Positions 1 to 7,057 of a stretch of 20,192 nucleotides of DNA are shown here, in pieces. Under the pieces are notes generated by a model. That model worked only from the letters and a program-made list of their open reading frames with translations, did not search any database and was not told the origin of the DNA. The position numbers were made by a program, and so were the translations under genes. This DNA is from CAZAGT01 sp964484515 (GTDB taxonomy: Bacteria > Desulfobacterota > DSM-4660 > Desulfatiglandales > HGW-15): positions 1 to 20,192 of the forward strand of contig CAZAGT010000049.1 in the NCBI GenBank assembly GCA_964484515.1, given 5' to 3'. Each line of letters begins with the position of its first letter. The stretch's first letter is position 1.

Positions 1-185
1 ATCTGGACATTTTCCATCAGCCTCAGAGAAATAGGTTTTTCGACAGCTTCGCTAGATCAGATCCGAAAAAGCACACCAATCCATCATTGAGGCCACCGAT
101 CACCGGTAAAAGCGCTCCTCATTCCGTTTTTCTCGTAAACATCGTTTATTCTTCCATCTACCTCATGAAGGGATTGATTCGGTCG

Positions 186-401
186 TCAATGCCATCCGAG
201 CGGACAAAACGGACTTGCCTCTAATGCACCGTGACACCAGAGAGGGTTCCTGTCTCCCCGGTGACTGGACACCCAATCGGCCCATTCGTCCGGCCAGAAT
301 TCGATGACTGGGCGATTCTCCGCTGCGGTTCGCATCTCATCGTCCCATGCCAGCATGTCTCGCAATTTCATCTCGTTGGCTTTCGCGTCTTTGTTTTCCA
401 T
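186..401 (-). CDS. small acidic hypothetical protein, 71 aa
   Basis: I do not recognise this protein. I chose the ATG at 401 because GGAGGAAGG lies just upstream, a near-ideal ribosome binding site; the frame stays open to 434 but without such a site. The product is charged in its N-terminal half, then rich in Trp and Asp (W-P-D-E-W-A-D-W near residues 37-44), with two Cys and two His near the C-terminus. There is no signal peptide or membrane segment. Codon use resembles the neighbours. It is transcribed divergently from the binding-protein gene at 563, with about 160 bp between the starts for both promoters. Reality rests mainly on the strong ribosome binding site. Confidence 0.45.
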   Translation of the reverse strand: MENKDAKANEMKLRDMLAWDDEMRTAAENRPVIEFWPDEWADWVSSHRGDRNPLWCHGALEASPFCPLGWH

Positions 402-562
402 TATCCTTCCTCCATTGAAAAAAGCTGGAGTCAAATTAATTTCAGACCATATCTGTTTCTCTTTTTAATGCCGTTTTGATTGAATTCAACCGTAATCCGG
501 CCTACCCTAGACAGGTCCGGCATTACCTTATCCCTCTCTCCATAGACGACCCGGGGAAATGA

Positions 563-1552
563 ATGCGGAAGATAAATGACACTCGGTCCCGTTTCGAACG
601 GATCAGGCACCCGGAACAGAAGATGCCGTTTTGGCTCGATCCACGCGGCATGGTGTTTACAGTGCTCTTGGGCCTTTTCCTCCAGACAACGAGTAGCCCT
701 AAAGCCTTCGGAGTTGAGGTGATTGACGATCTCGGCCAGAGTATCCGCCTCGCTTCTCCGGCCCAACGGATTATCGCCCTCTATGGTGCCTACAATGAGA
801 TCTTGGCGGCCCTCGGTTTGGCGGACCGCATCGTGGGCCGTACAAAGGCGGACAAAATACCGCCTATTATCATATCCAGGCCTGTTATCGGTACGCACAT
901 GCGGCCGAATATTGAAATCGTGCTAGGAGTTAGGCCTGATTTGGCGCTCCAAATGGCCGGGCGCCAAGAGGCCTTGGACGCGGTCCAGCAGCTGCGGCGA
1001 GAGGGGCTTCAGGTTGCCGTCTTCAACCCGTCGACATTTTCCGACCTTTTTTCGGTCATCGCGCGAATTGGGATTCTTACGGGCGAACCGGGACGTGCAA
1101 AGAGCTTAATAGCGGCTTTACGATTACGATTGGACCGGGCTCGCGAGGGTTTTGACGCATCCGAGAGCCGCCCGACCGTGTTTTTCGAAGTTCGCTACCC
1201 GAACTTGCTTGGCGCCGGCCGCACTTCGATCGTCAACGACATCATTTCTCGCGCCGGCGGGCGCAACGTGATTGATGTTGAAAAGAAACTGGTGCGGATG
1301 AATATGGAGGCCCTGATCGGTTTGAACCCGGACGCCTATCTCGTCCAACGGGGCCCCATGAACCAGGACCCTTCTCACCCCTCTTCAAGGCCTCACTTCC
1401 AGGTCCTGCGAGCCATAAGGGATCGAAGAGTTCTGATCGTGGATGAGCAGGTCTATTCGAGACCCGGGCCACGGTGCGTCGACGCGGTAGAGGAACTGGC
1501 AGTGTTTCTACACGCCGAAACGTTCTGGGGAGCTGTCGGCGTGAAGGAGTGA
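563..1552 (+). CDS. periplasmic substrate-binding protein, BtuF/FecB (TroA-like) family
   Basis: Predicted periplasmic solute-binding component of an ABC importer for a corrinoid or iron chelate. The 329-aa frame has a hydrophobic signal segment near residues 30-50 (MVFTVLLGLFLQ), a likely cleavage region before the mature V-E-V-I-D-D start, and no lipobox cysteine. The family pattern follows: D-D-L-G-Q, then P-A-Q-R-I-I-A-L-Y-G-A-Y-N-E-I-L-A-A-L-G-L, a central segment of the kind P-N-I-E-I-V-L-G-V-R-P-D-L, and a C-terminal lobe. The length suits the family. The start is uncertain: GGGGAAAT precedes the ATG at 563, and an ATG at 623 would give a more normal signal-peptide N-terminus. No permease or ATPase gene adjoins it, so partners must be elsewhere. 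I see no cobalamin riboswitch upstream. The ligand is inferred only at family level. Confidence 0.8.
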   Translation: MRKINDTRSRFERIRHPEQKMPFWLDPRGMVFTVLLGLFLQTTSSPKAFGVEVIDDLGQSIRLASPAQRIIALYGAYNEILAALGLADRIVGRTKADKIPPIIISRPVIGTHMRPNIEIVLGVRPDLALQMAGRQEALDAVQQLRREGLQVAVFNPSTFSDLFSVIARIGILTGEPGRAKSLIAALRLRLDRAREGFDASESRPTVFFEVRYPNLLGAGRTSIVNDIISRAGGRNVIDVEKKLVRMNMEALIGLNPDAYLVQRGPMNQDPSHPSSRPHFQVLRAIRDRRVLIVDEQVYSRPGPRCVDAVEELAVFLHAETFWGAVGVKE

Positions 1553-1554
1553 AA

Positions 1555-1589
1555 AGTCACAAGTGACGAGTAACGAGAAACAAGAAGAC
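1555..1589 (+). repeat. degenerate 7-bp tandem units
   Basis: Five consecutive 7-mers, AGTCACA, AGTGACG, AGTAACG, AGAAACA and AGAAGAC, start 3 bp after the stop of the binding-protein gene. The period is exact while the units drift. Similar period-7 tracts occur at 12448, 17651 and 19710. Function is unknown. Confidence 0.5.
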
Positions 1590-1729
1590 ACAAACATATC
1601 AAGACCTATGGTCAGGGCCTAGCTAATCCTTGAGCTGACCGATGAAAGCTGGTGGCTGTGAGAGCTCCTGATTGTGCCTTAATTCTATTAGTGCTTCGGT
1701 TAGGACCCGACCGGGCCGGAAGAGCAGCT

Positions 1730-2887
1730 TCAGGTGGGACCCACACACGTGGGCATTTCGACGGCTGATTCAGCTGGACGAATGGTCCCCTCGACATGCG
1801 CGTGGTGATGCCTCCTTTTGCGATTCCACCTCCCCTTGACACTGTTCCAGACAGGCTTCACGGAGAATATCAGCAGGACCGCCGCCCCGAGCCATTCTGC
1901 CCAGGCCGGCATGAGCTCGGCGGCCTTGCCGACAAGGGCTTGAGGGACCAAGTCGAACATGCCATAGATCTTGTCGAGGAGCAGGCCAAATATGACCGCA
2001 AAGAGCGCGATGGCGGAGAGGTAGATACCTGTGGCCCGCTTACCCAGGACCTTAAGCAACACCGTTAAGGAGGTCACGTTGGTCGCCGGTCCAGCCAGCA
2101 GAAAGACGAGGGCAGCACCGGGGCTAACCCCTTTGAGGATCAATGCGGCCGCAATCGGCGTTGAGGCGGTCGCGCAAATGTAGAGCGGAATGCCGACGAC
2201 CAGCATAATGAGCATCGCCGTCACTCCACCGCCCAGGTAACTGCTGAACCACGCCTCCGGCACAACACTCGTGATCAGACCTGCCAGTAGGAGACCCGTC
2301 AAGAACCAGCTGGCCATATCGCCCCAGACGTCGATAACGGCATACTTGATGCCGGCCCAGATCTTTTCTCGAAACGTATGGTGCCGCTTGTGCTCTTCGG
2401 CCGAACAGAAGGTCCCATCGCAACAGCCATCCACTGGACAGGATAGGTCGGGTGCCGCCCGCATCATCTCTTCGCCACGGTCAAGGACGTTTTGGGCTAC
2501 GCCCGCTGCCGTCGCGGTAACTAGGGCCGCAACGGGCCGCGCCACAGTAATGACGGGATCCAGCAAGGCGTAGGTGACCGCTATCGAATCCACCCCGGAT
2601 TCAGGCGTGGAGATGAGGAACGCAGTCGTGGCTCCTTTATTTGCCCCTTGTTTCTGCAGCGACACGGCCGCAGGCAAGACCCCGCACGATCACAACGGAA
2701 TAGGGATCCCTAGAAGGGCGGCCTTGAAGACCGATGAAAAGCGCCCCTCACCGAAGTGATGCGCCACCGAGTTCGGACTCAGAAAGACCCGCAGCAAGCC
2801 GCTTACCAGGAGGCCAAAAAGAACGTATACGGATGCCTCCAGCAGAAGCTCCCAGGCTTCGACGAATACTGAGAAGACGAAGTTCAT
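1730..2887 (-). CDS. SO_0444-type Cu/Zn efflux permease, candidate selenoprotein (in-frame TGA at 2690-2692)
   Basis: Predicted inner-membrane metal efflux permease (DUF318/ArsP-like, SO_0444 group). The frame runs 386 codons from the ATG at 2887 with one interruption, TGA as codon 66. Flanking residues are G-I-P-I-P-L, the TGA, then S-C-G-V-L-P-A-A-V-S; the family has Cys here (P-L-C-S-C-G). Order: N-terminal helices 1-45; motif 60-76; helices; a Cys/His-rich loop near 148-170 with C150, C155, C156 and C161; a second repeat half with the related G-I-P-L-Y-I-C-A-T (C238 aligns with codon 66); further helices; a His-rich tail. Nothing else disrupts 320 downstream codons. A TTG at 2677 could start a fragment, but that would lose the first helices and the motif. 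The gene follows the ArsR gene by 26 bp, so one operon is likely. Selenocysteine is the favoured reading; a pseudogene or base error is the alternative. Confidence 0.75.
2654..2673 (-). promoter_or_regulatory. candidate bacterial SECIS hairpin after the in-frame TGA
   Basis: In the mRNA, counting the U of UGA as 1, nucleotides 20-26 (CUGCGGC) pair with 33-39 (GCUGCAG). This makes a 7-bp stem with one G-U pair and a 6-nt loop CGUGUC. Bacterial SECIS elements are stem-loops just downstream of the UGA with a G near the start of the apical loop; here G is the second loop base and is followed by U. A competing hairpin at 2670-2685 (GCGGG with CCUGC, loop GUCUUG) lies closer to the UGA and cannot form at the same time. 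Confidence 0.45.
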
Positions 2888-2913
2888 ATACCTATACCCC
2901 CGACGAAGTCTCC

Positions 2914-3288
2914 CTACTCCCTGACATGCTCCAGGCCTACCTTCAGCAGACTTGCCACGTGCTCATCGTCCAGGGAGTAATAAAGAACCGGACCCTCTCG
3001 CCGGTTCTTAACAAGGGCCAGATCCTTTAGTCGACGAAGTTGATGAGAGACGGCCGACTCACTCAGGCCGAGAAAAGCCGCCAGGTCACAGACGCACATT
3101 TCACCCCCTGCAAGGGCCATCACGATCTTGAGGCGAGTCGGGTCACCCAATACCTTATAGGTCGACGCCAGCCGATCCAACTCAAATTTCGGTATGGCTT
3201 CCTGGTGTGCAAGCCCCACTCTCTCCAGGTGCACAACCCTTATTCGGCACCCATCCTGTTCCATTAGACGTGCCTTTCGAGAGGCCAT
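2914..3288 (-). CDS. ArsR/SmtB-family metal-sensing repressor
   Basis: Predicted metal-responsive repressor of the downstream efflux permease. The 124-aa winged-helix protein carries the dimer and HTH signature Y-K-V-L-G-D-P-T-R-L-K-I (44-55) and the recognition helix S-E-S-A-V-S-H-Q-L-R-R-L-K (76-88). Two metal-site signatures are visible. Helix alpha-3 has C65-V-C67-D68, as in CadC/ArsR-type thiol sites. The C-terminal alpha-5 helix has D108-x-H110, ten residues, then H121-x-x-E124, the SmtB/CzrA zinc-site pattern. C14 and H20 in the N-terminal extension may add ligands. The start could be the ATG at 3288 (GGTGA upstream) or the ATG at 3264 (AAAGG upstream). The palindrome at 3303-3328 over its own promoter implies autoregulation. 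Metal identity is inferred: Zn, Cd or Pb are favoured. Confidence 0.92.
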   Translation of the reverse strand: MASRKARLMEQDGCRIRVVHLERVGLAHQEAIPKFELDRLASTYKVLGDPTRLKIVMALAGGEMCVCDLAAFLGLSESAVSHQLRRLKDLALVKNRREGPVLYYSLDDEHVASLLKVGLEHVRE

Positions 3289-3302
3289 GATTTCACCGAT
3301 TC

Positions 3303-3328
3303 ATTATTTGAGCATATGTTCAAATAAT
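3303..3328 (-). promoter_or_regulatory. ArsR/SmtB operator, 26-bp near-perfect palindrome
   Basis: Thirteen-bp arms meet between 3315 and 3316; 12 of 13 base pairs match, with the only mismatch at 3312/3319. The core TTTGAGCATATGTTCAAA resembles SmtB/CzrA operators, whose half-sites contain TGAAC-like sequence. It overlaps the -10 element of the minus-strand promoter and ends 15 bp before the ArsR start. Confidence 0.85.
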
Positions 3329-3352
3329 ATAAAAAACAAGGCGCCCCGTCAA
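3324..3352 (-). promoter_or_regulatory. sigma-70 promoter of the arsR-permease operon
   Basis: On the minus strand, TTGACG (3347-3352) and TATTAT (3324-3329) are separated by exactly 17 bp; each differs from consensus by one base. Initiation is expected near 3317, inside the operator, so bound repressor would block RNA polymerase. Confidence 0.8.
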
Positions 3353-3389
3353 CAAGAATATTGGTCTTGGGAAAACAACGGACAAGAGA

Positions 3390-3419
3390 GACACCATCGC
3401 AAATCCTCTGCGGGGTGTC
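3390..3419 (-). terminator. stem-loop after the cyclophilin gene, possible terminator
   Basis: On the minus strand GACACC pairs with GGTGTC (6 bp), enclosing CGCA paired with TGCG (4 bp) around a 7-nt loop. It is followed by TCTCTTG rather than a clean T-run, so it is a weak intrinsic terminator candidate. It lies between the end of the cyclophilin gene and the -35 box of the arsR promoter, where insulation would be useful. Confidence 0.35.
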
Positions 3420-3449
3420 GGAAAAATGGAAGGCAGGTCTTCTGGACGA

Positions 3450-4025
3450 CTAGAACAGCCGGACGCGTTTGATTACGACCGGTTTGACCGGGACATCCTG
3501 GTACATCCCCCTGTTACCGGTCTTAACGCTGGAAATGGTGTCGACGACTTCCATGCCTTCCACGACCCGCCCAAAAACGGCGTATCCCCAACCTCGGGGG
3601 TCTTTCCGTTTGTGGTTCAAGAAGTCATTGTCGACCGTGTTGATAAAAAATTGCGAAGAAGCACTGTGAGGGTCGGGGGTTCGAGCCATGGCAATCGTGC
3701 CACGCTCATTTTTAAGACCGTTGTCGGCCTCGTTCTGAATTGGGCTGCGACCGGGTTTCATCTTCATGTCGGCGGTGAATCCGCCGCCCTGAATCATAAA
3801 CCCTGGAATAACACGGTGAAAAATCGTCCCGTCGTAGTACCCCGAGTTCACGTAGGCGAGAAAGTTCTCGACGGAAATCGGGGCCTTATCGGCGAAGAGC
3901 TCCAAGACGATACGGCCCTTCGAGGTCTCCATGACGACCTGAGGGTTATCACCGGCATGAACGCCAGTCCCAACCGGGGGAAGGGTGCCGAAAAGGAAAA
4001 GGACCAAGACTATCGTAGACTTCAT
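3450..4025 (-). CDS. secreted cyclophilin-type peptidyl-prolyl cis-trans isomerase
   Basis: Peptidyl-prolyl isomerase acting on exported proteins in the periplasm. A hydrophobic signal segment (TIVLVLFLFGTLPPVG) precedes the cyclophilin domain. Counted from the upstream ATG at 4031, the active-site motifs are F71-H72-R73-V-I-P-G-F78-M79-I-Q81-G-G, M115-A-R, and Q127-F-F129-I-N; the catalytic Arg, Phe, Met and Gln of cyclophilin A are all present. Trp of the cyclosporin-binding position is replaced by Phe (N-D-F-L-N), as in many bacterial forms. I chose the ATG at 4025 because GGAG lies 7 nt before it; the ATG at 4031 is only one base from the same GGAG. It sits 55 bp downstream of the cupin gene and may be cotranscribed. 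Confidence 0.92.
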   Translation of the reverse strand: MKSTIVLVLFLFGTLPPVGTGVHAGDNPQVVMETSKGRIVLELFADKAPISVENFLAYVNSGYYDGTIFHRVIPGFMIQGGGFTADMKMKPGRSPIQNEADNGLKNERGTIAMARTPDPHSASSQFFINTVDNDFLNHKRKDPRGWGYAVFGRVVEGMEVVDTISSVKTGNRGMYQDVPVKPVVIKRVRLF

Positions 4026-4080
4026 GTTCATACTCCGTCTAAAAAAAGTGGCTTAGGTTGGTGGAGGCGCCCTCGAGCTT

Positions 4081-4521
4081 TCACAGCCTTTTCACGTCGG
4101 TGAGCTCGGTGCCGATCTCCTTGTAGGTCTTTCCGCTCACCCATCCCGGGTAGAAAGAGAATAGGATCTTCAGATCTCCCTCACCCGTATTGGTGACCGA
4201 GTGGGGATACCCGGCGGGGACAAAGAACGCGGATCCCGGTCTCAGCTCGTAGCGCTCGATTTCGTCTCGTGAAGAACCCATCAGGAGATAGCCCTCGCCC
4301 GTCAAGATGTATTCCGATTCATCGTATTCGGCATGGGCATGCGGTGGTATGGATTCGGTTTGGCCGGGCGGAATCGTGAACGTCCCAAGGACGGCGTTGG
4401 CGGTGCCTGTCGTCTCCGGATCGAAGACCGTGCGAGCAAAGCCATAGCCCGGAGATCCCTCGCGCTGGACTCTCACGGGGGGGATTTCGTCTTCATTGAC
4501 AAAAAGCTTGCGATCTACCAT
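4081..4521 (-). CDS. single-domain cupin protein
   Basis: Small beta-barrel cupin of 146 aa, substrate unknown. Both cupin motifs are intact. Motif 1 gives H61-x-H63-x4-E68-x6-G75 and motif 2 gives G96-x5-P102-x-G104-x2-H107-x3-N111, so the usual 3-His/1-Glu metal site is complete. No signal peptide or second domain is seen. I chose the ATG at 4521 because GGGAGG precedes it at suitable spacing; the frame stays open to 4554. It lies about 85 bp downstream of the GH130 gene on the same strand. A sugar isomerase, dioxygenase or binding-only role is possible; the neighbourhood hints at carbohydrate metabolism but does not prove it. Confidence 0.85.
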   Translation of the reverse strand: MVDRKLFVNEDEIPPVRVQREGSPGYGFARTVFDPETTGTANAVLGTFTIPPGQTESIPPHAHAEYDESEYILTGEGYLLMGSSRDEIERYELRPGSAFFVPAGYPHSVTNTGEGDLKILFSFYPGWVSGKTYKEIGTELTDVKRL

Positions 4522-4607
4522 GGTCTTCAGGCCTCCCTCATTTTCCTCGACCACCTATCATAGCCCGCACGCGGTTTCAATGCTTTCTTTCCGTCCCCTC
4601 ACACCCG

Positions 4608-5558
4608 TCAAGCCCCTAAGGCCGGACGCGGATTGGTACGACAAAGATCCACCAGTTCATCGATCATGGCTGTGCCTGCACACATGACCGTGTCCGCCCC
4701 CCCCCAGTATATCTTCACGGTTCCGTCTCCCTCGGCTACAGCCCCACATGTGAATACGACGTTGTGGACGTACCCGGCCACCTCCCAGGGATCCTCGGGT
4801 TGCAGGATCCACTCATCGGCCACGCCGAGGACCACTCCCGGATCTTTCAGGTCATGGAGGGCGGCTCCGAGGCGATATACGGCGCCGTCCATAGTCCGGA
4901 AGACGCCGTGGTATATGTTGAGCCAGCCTTGGTCGGTCCGGATCGGCGTTGCTCCCGGTCCGACCTTCATCTCGTCCCAGTGATAGATGAGCGGTTTGAT
5001 CACCACCTTCGAGTCCCCCCAGTGAATCAAGTCCGGTGAGTAGGAAACCCATATGGACCATGGTGAGATTTCGGAGTGCGGGCGGTCGAGTCGTGCATAG
5101 CCTGATTCCATCTTTTCCGGAAAGATGACGACGTTGCGGTAATCGGCTTGGGTGATCAGCGCGACCCGTTCGATCGCCTTGAAATCTTCCGTTCGCGCCA
5201 GCGCGATGCGGACCCCGTGTCGTGAGTAGGCGCTGTAGGTGATCAAGTAGCTTCCCTCCAGGTGGCAAATGCGCGGGTCTTCCACTCCAAACTCCTCATA
5301 GGCGCGAAAGGGATCCTGGTCGGAGGGGGTAATAAAGGGGGCGGGACCGCTGCGAAACCGAAATCCATCGTCGCTTTCGGCTATACCGATGATGGATCGG
5401 CCGTTTCTCAGGTGGGATCTGAAGAGCATGACGTAGCGATCGTTGTGACGAACCACTCCGGCGTTGTGAACCGTCTGTACCGGATATGGGACATCTTCTT
5501 TTGTAAGAATAGGGTTGCCTTCGTAACGAGTAACGATCGCCTTGTCTTCCCTCCGCAT
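4608..5558 (-). CDS. GH130 family glycoside phosphorylase (beta-mannoside phosphorylase-like)
   Basis: Five-bladed beta-propeller enzyme of family GH130, whose characterised members mainly phosphorolyse beta-mannosides to mannose 1-phosphate. At 316 aa it has the usual length. Visible signatures: N-G-R-S-I-I-G-I-A-E-S (52-62), the catalytic-Asp motif G91-V-E-D94-P-R96, Y154-A-R156-L-D-R159-P-H, K198-V-G-P-G-A-T-P-I, N-I-Y-H217-G-V, and the C-terminal C-G-A-V then W-G-G-A-D-T block. Retention of the Arg, Lys and His around the phosphate site favours a phosphorylase over the hydrolytic GH130 members. No signal peptide is seen, so it is probably cytosolic. GGAGG lies 6 nt before the ATG. Three glycosyltransferases lie upstream on the same strand, which suggests turnover or remodelling of their product. 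Exact linkage specificity cannot be read here. Confidence 0.88.
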   Translation of the reverse strand: MRREDKAIVTRYEGNPILTKEDVPYPVQTVHNAGVVRHNDRYVMLFRSHLRNGRSIIGIAESDDGFRFRSGPAPFITPSDQDPFRAYEEFGVEDPRICHLEGSYLITYSAYSRHGVRIALARTEDFKAIERVALITQADYRNVVIFPEKMESGYARLDRPHSEISPWSIWVSYSPDLIHWGDSKVVIKPLIYHWDEMKVGPGATPIRTDQGWLNIYHGVFRTMDGAVYRLGAALHDLKDPGVVLGVADEWILQPEDPWEVAGYVHNVVFTCGAVAEGDGTVKIYWGGADTVMCAGTAMIDELVDLCRTNPRPALGA

Positions 5559-5592
5559 GTTCTTCCTCCAGGGGGTCCGGGTAGAAGCTAGC

Positions 5593-5634
5593 TTGAGCGG
5601 CTCAACGTTTATCCGCCTCCGGAGGGTTTATCCG
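5593..5634 (-). promoter_or_regulatory. paired palindromes in the GH130 leader, possible operator
   Basis: Two elements lie 35-76 bp before the GH130 start. The first (5593-5605) is an inverted repeat, TTGAGC, one base, GCTCAA. The second is the perfect palindrome CCTCCGGAGG (5616-5625), flanked on both sides by the same 9-mer GTTTATCCG (5607-5615 and 5626-5634). Such ordered symmetry suggests a repressor or activator site or an RNA hairpin in the leader. I do not recognise the cognate regulator. Confidence 0.45.
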
Positions 5635-5692
5635 TCATCCTGAGGCTGGTAAACCTCGGGCCGGTTCACGTTCCGTGCCCTAACTTATTTCG

Positions 5693-5713
5693 TAGGCGTT
5701 TCATAGGCGTTCA
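5693..5713 (+). repeat. short tandem repeat in the GT/GH130 gap
   Basis: TAGGCGTTTCA is followed directly by TAGGCGTTCA, which differs only by one deleted T. It is non-coding; no function is evident. Confidence 0.4.
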
Positions 5714-5780
5714 CAGGTTCGGGAACCGATCGCGTTAAGATTAAGCTATAAACTCGCTTGAGTAAGAACCTTCGCCGATA

Positions 5781-6806
5781 TCAGCGCTCCTCTTTATATC
5801 CCGCCAGGACCTTCTCGTAGACCCGGATATAGTCTATTACCATCCGATCGACGCTAAACCGCTCCTCCACCCAGCTTCGGCATGCCCCCCGGTCAAGCGC
5901 TCCGATACGATCGATGGCGCCGACCGCCTCTTCGATCGACGAGACCAGGAAACCGGTCCGCCCGTCCGCGATGACCTCCGGCATACTCCCGCGGCCGAAC
6001 GCAACCACTGGGGTCCCGCATGCCATCGACTCGACCACGGAGAGACCGAACGGTTCGTTGAAATTGATGGGATGAAGCAAGGCGTGCGCGCCCCCGAGCA
6101 GTTCATTGCGTTTCTCGGGGCCAGCACTGCCCACGTAGCTAATGTCCCGTCCATCGATATGCGGTTCCACCTGCTCTCTGTAATAGGCCTCATCCTGAAT
6201 GATACCTGCTAGGATAAGCTTCTTCCCCGCGGCCTTGGCAATCTCAATGGATTCGACCGTACCCTTGTCGTGGTGAATGCGACCGAAGAAGAGGAGGTAA
6301 TCGCCCCCTTTTGGCACCCAAGTGAACCTTGTGAGCTCGATGCCGTGATAGACCGTGGCGACGTAGTCAAGTTCCGGCGACCGGTCGGCGTTGCTAATAG
6401 AGACATAGTAAACCTTGCCGTTGTATTTTCGATAAACGGGCAGAATGTCAGGAGAGGAAAACCCATGGATCGTTGACACGAGAGGCGTTTTGACGAGACC
6501 GCTATAACTCAGCGGAAGGAAATCGAAGTGGTTATGGATCAGATCGAACTGATCGGCTTGCTCATAGACCTCTGCGATATGAAGACACTCCCAGACCTTG
6601 GGGTCAAGGGTTCGGTCTTCTTCGTAGCCCTTTTCGCTAACGGCGACAAGCTTCGCCGCAGTCTGGGAGTCCCTCGTCGCAAAGAGGGTAACGTCGTGGC
6701 CCTTTGCCACGAGGCCCTCGGTGAGGAGAGAAACGACACTCTCCCATGGGCCGTAATGTCTGGGAGGTGTCCGCCAGGCGATGGGCGAAAGCATCGCAAT
6801 TCGCAC
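5781..6806 (-). CDS. GT4-type glycosyltransferase, 341 aa
   Basis: Predicted retaining GT-B glycosyltransferase using an activated sugar donor in the cytoplasm. The N-terminal Rossmann domain opens with M-R-I-A-M-L-S-P-I-A-W-R-T-P-P-R-H-Y-G-P-W-E (acceptor-side loop). Further on are H-N-H-F-D (91-95) and the domain junction G175-R-I-H-H-D-K-G. The donor-binding E-x7-E motif is E251-P-F-G-L-S-V-V-E259, followed by G-T-P-V-V-A-F-G-R-G-S-M-P-E-V. The start is GTG at 6806, with an AGGGGG element upstream and homology-like sequence beginning at once. A 251-bp gap separates it from the 408-aa glycosyltransferase and 222 bp separate it from GH130, so it may be its own transcript within the block. 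Acceptor and donor are unknown. Confidence 0.88.
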   Translation of the reverse strand: MRIAMLSPIAWRTPPRHYGPWESVVSLLTEGLVAKGHDVTLFATRDSQTAAKLVAVSEKGYEEDRTLDPKVWECLHIAEVYEQADQFDLIHNHFDFLPLSYSGLVKTPLVSTIHGFSSPDILPVYRKYNGKVYYVSISNADRSPELDYVATVYHGIELTRFTWVPKGGDYLLFFGRIHHDKGTVESIEIAKAAGKKLILAGIIQDEAYYREQVEPHIDGRDISYVGSAGPEKRNELLGGAHALLHPINFNEPFGLSVVESMACGTPVVAFGRGSMPEVIADGRTGFLVSSIEEAVGAIDRIGALDRGACRSWVEERFSVDRMVIDYIRVYEKVLAGYKEER

Positions 6807-7057
6807 GCTCAGCCCCCTGAGTGGACATGATGGTCCCTAACGGTAATGATCGGGTTGGCCTCGTGCCGTAGAACCGGCTCTTTGCTCGTTTGAAACTTCA
6901 TGAAAGAAGATCCGTGATACCTCAACGCGCTAAGGAATTCAAAATGTCGAATTCGAGCACCAACTTATTGAAGTTTCCGGGTCGATCAGCCTGGCCGCCC
7001 TCCCGAGGCAGGTTGACTCCTGCGGCAAGGGAGGGGGCTGACTGAGGGCCGTACGTA

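Noticed and set aside
435..562. Possible cobalamin riboswitch before the BtuF-like gene
   Set aside because: The gap is too short for one and I see no B12-box-like core; only a TTGAATTCAA palindrome at 480-489 is present.
431..898. Minus-strand open frame of 155 codons over the binding-protein gene
   Set aside because: The plus-strand frame has a signal peptide and family motifs; the minus frame has none.
1730..2677. Permease gene starting at the TTG at 2677 as a separate short protein
   Set aside because: It would lose the first helices and the Ser-Cys-Gly motif, has no suitable ribosome binding site, and lies in the same frame as the upstream part across a single TGA.
3426..4103. Plus-strand open frame antisense to the cyclophilin gene
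   Set aside because: The cyclophilin active-site motifs on the minus strand are unambiguous.
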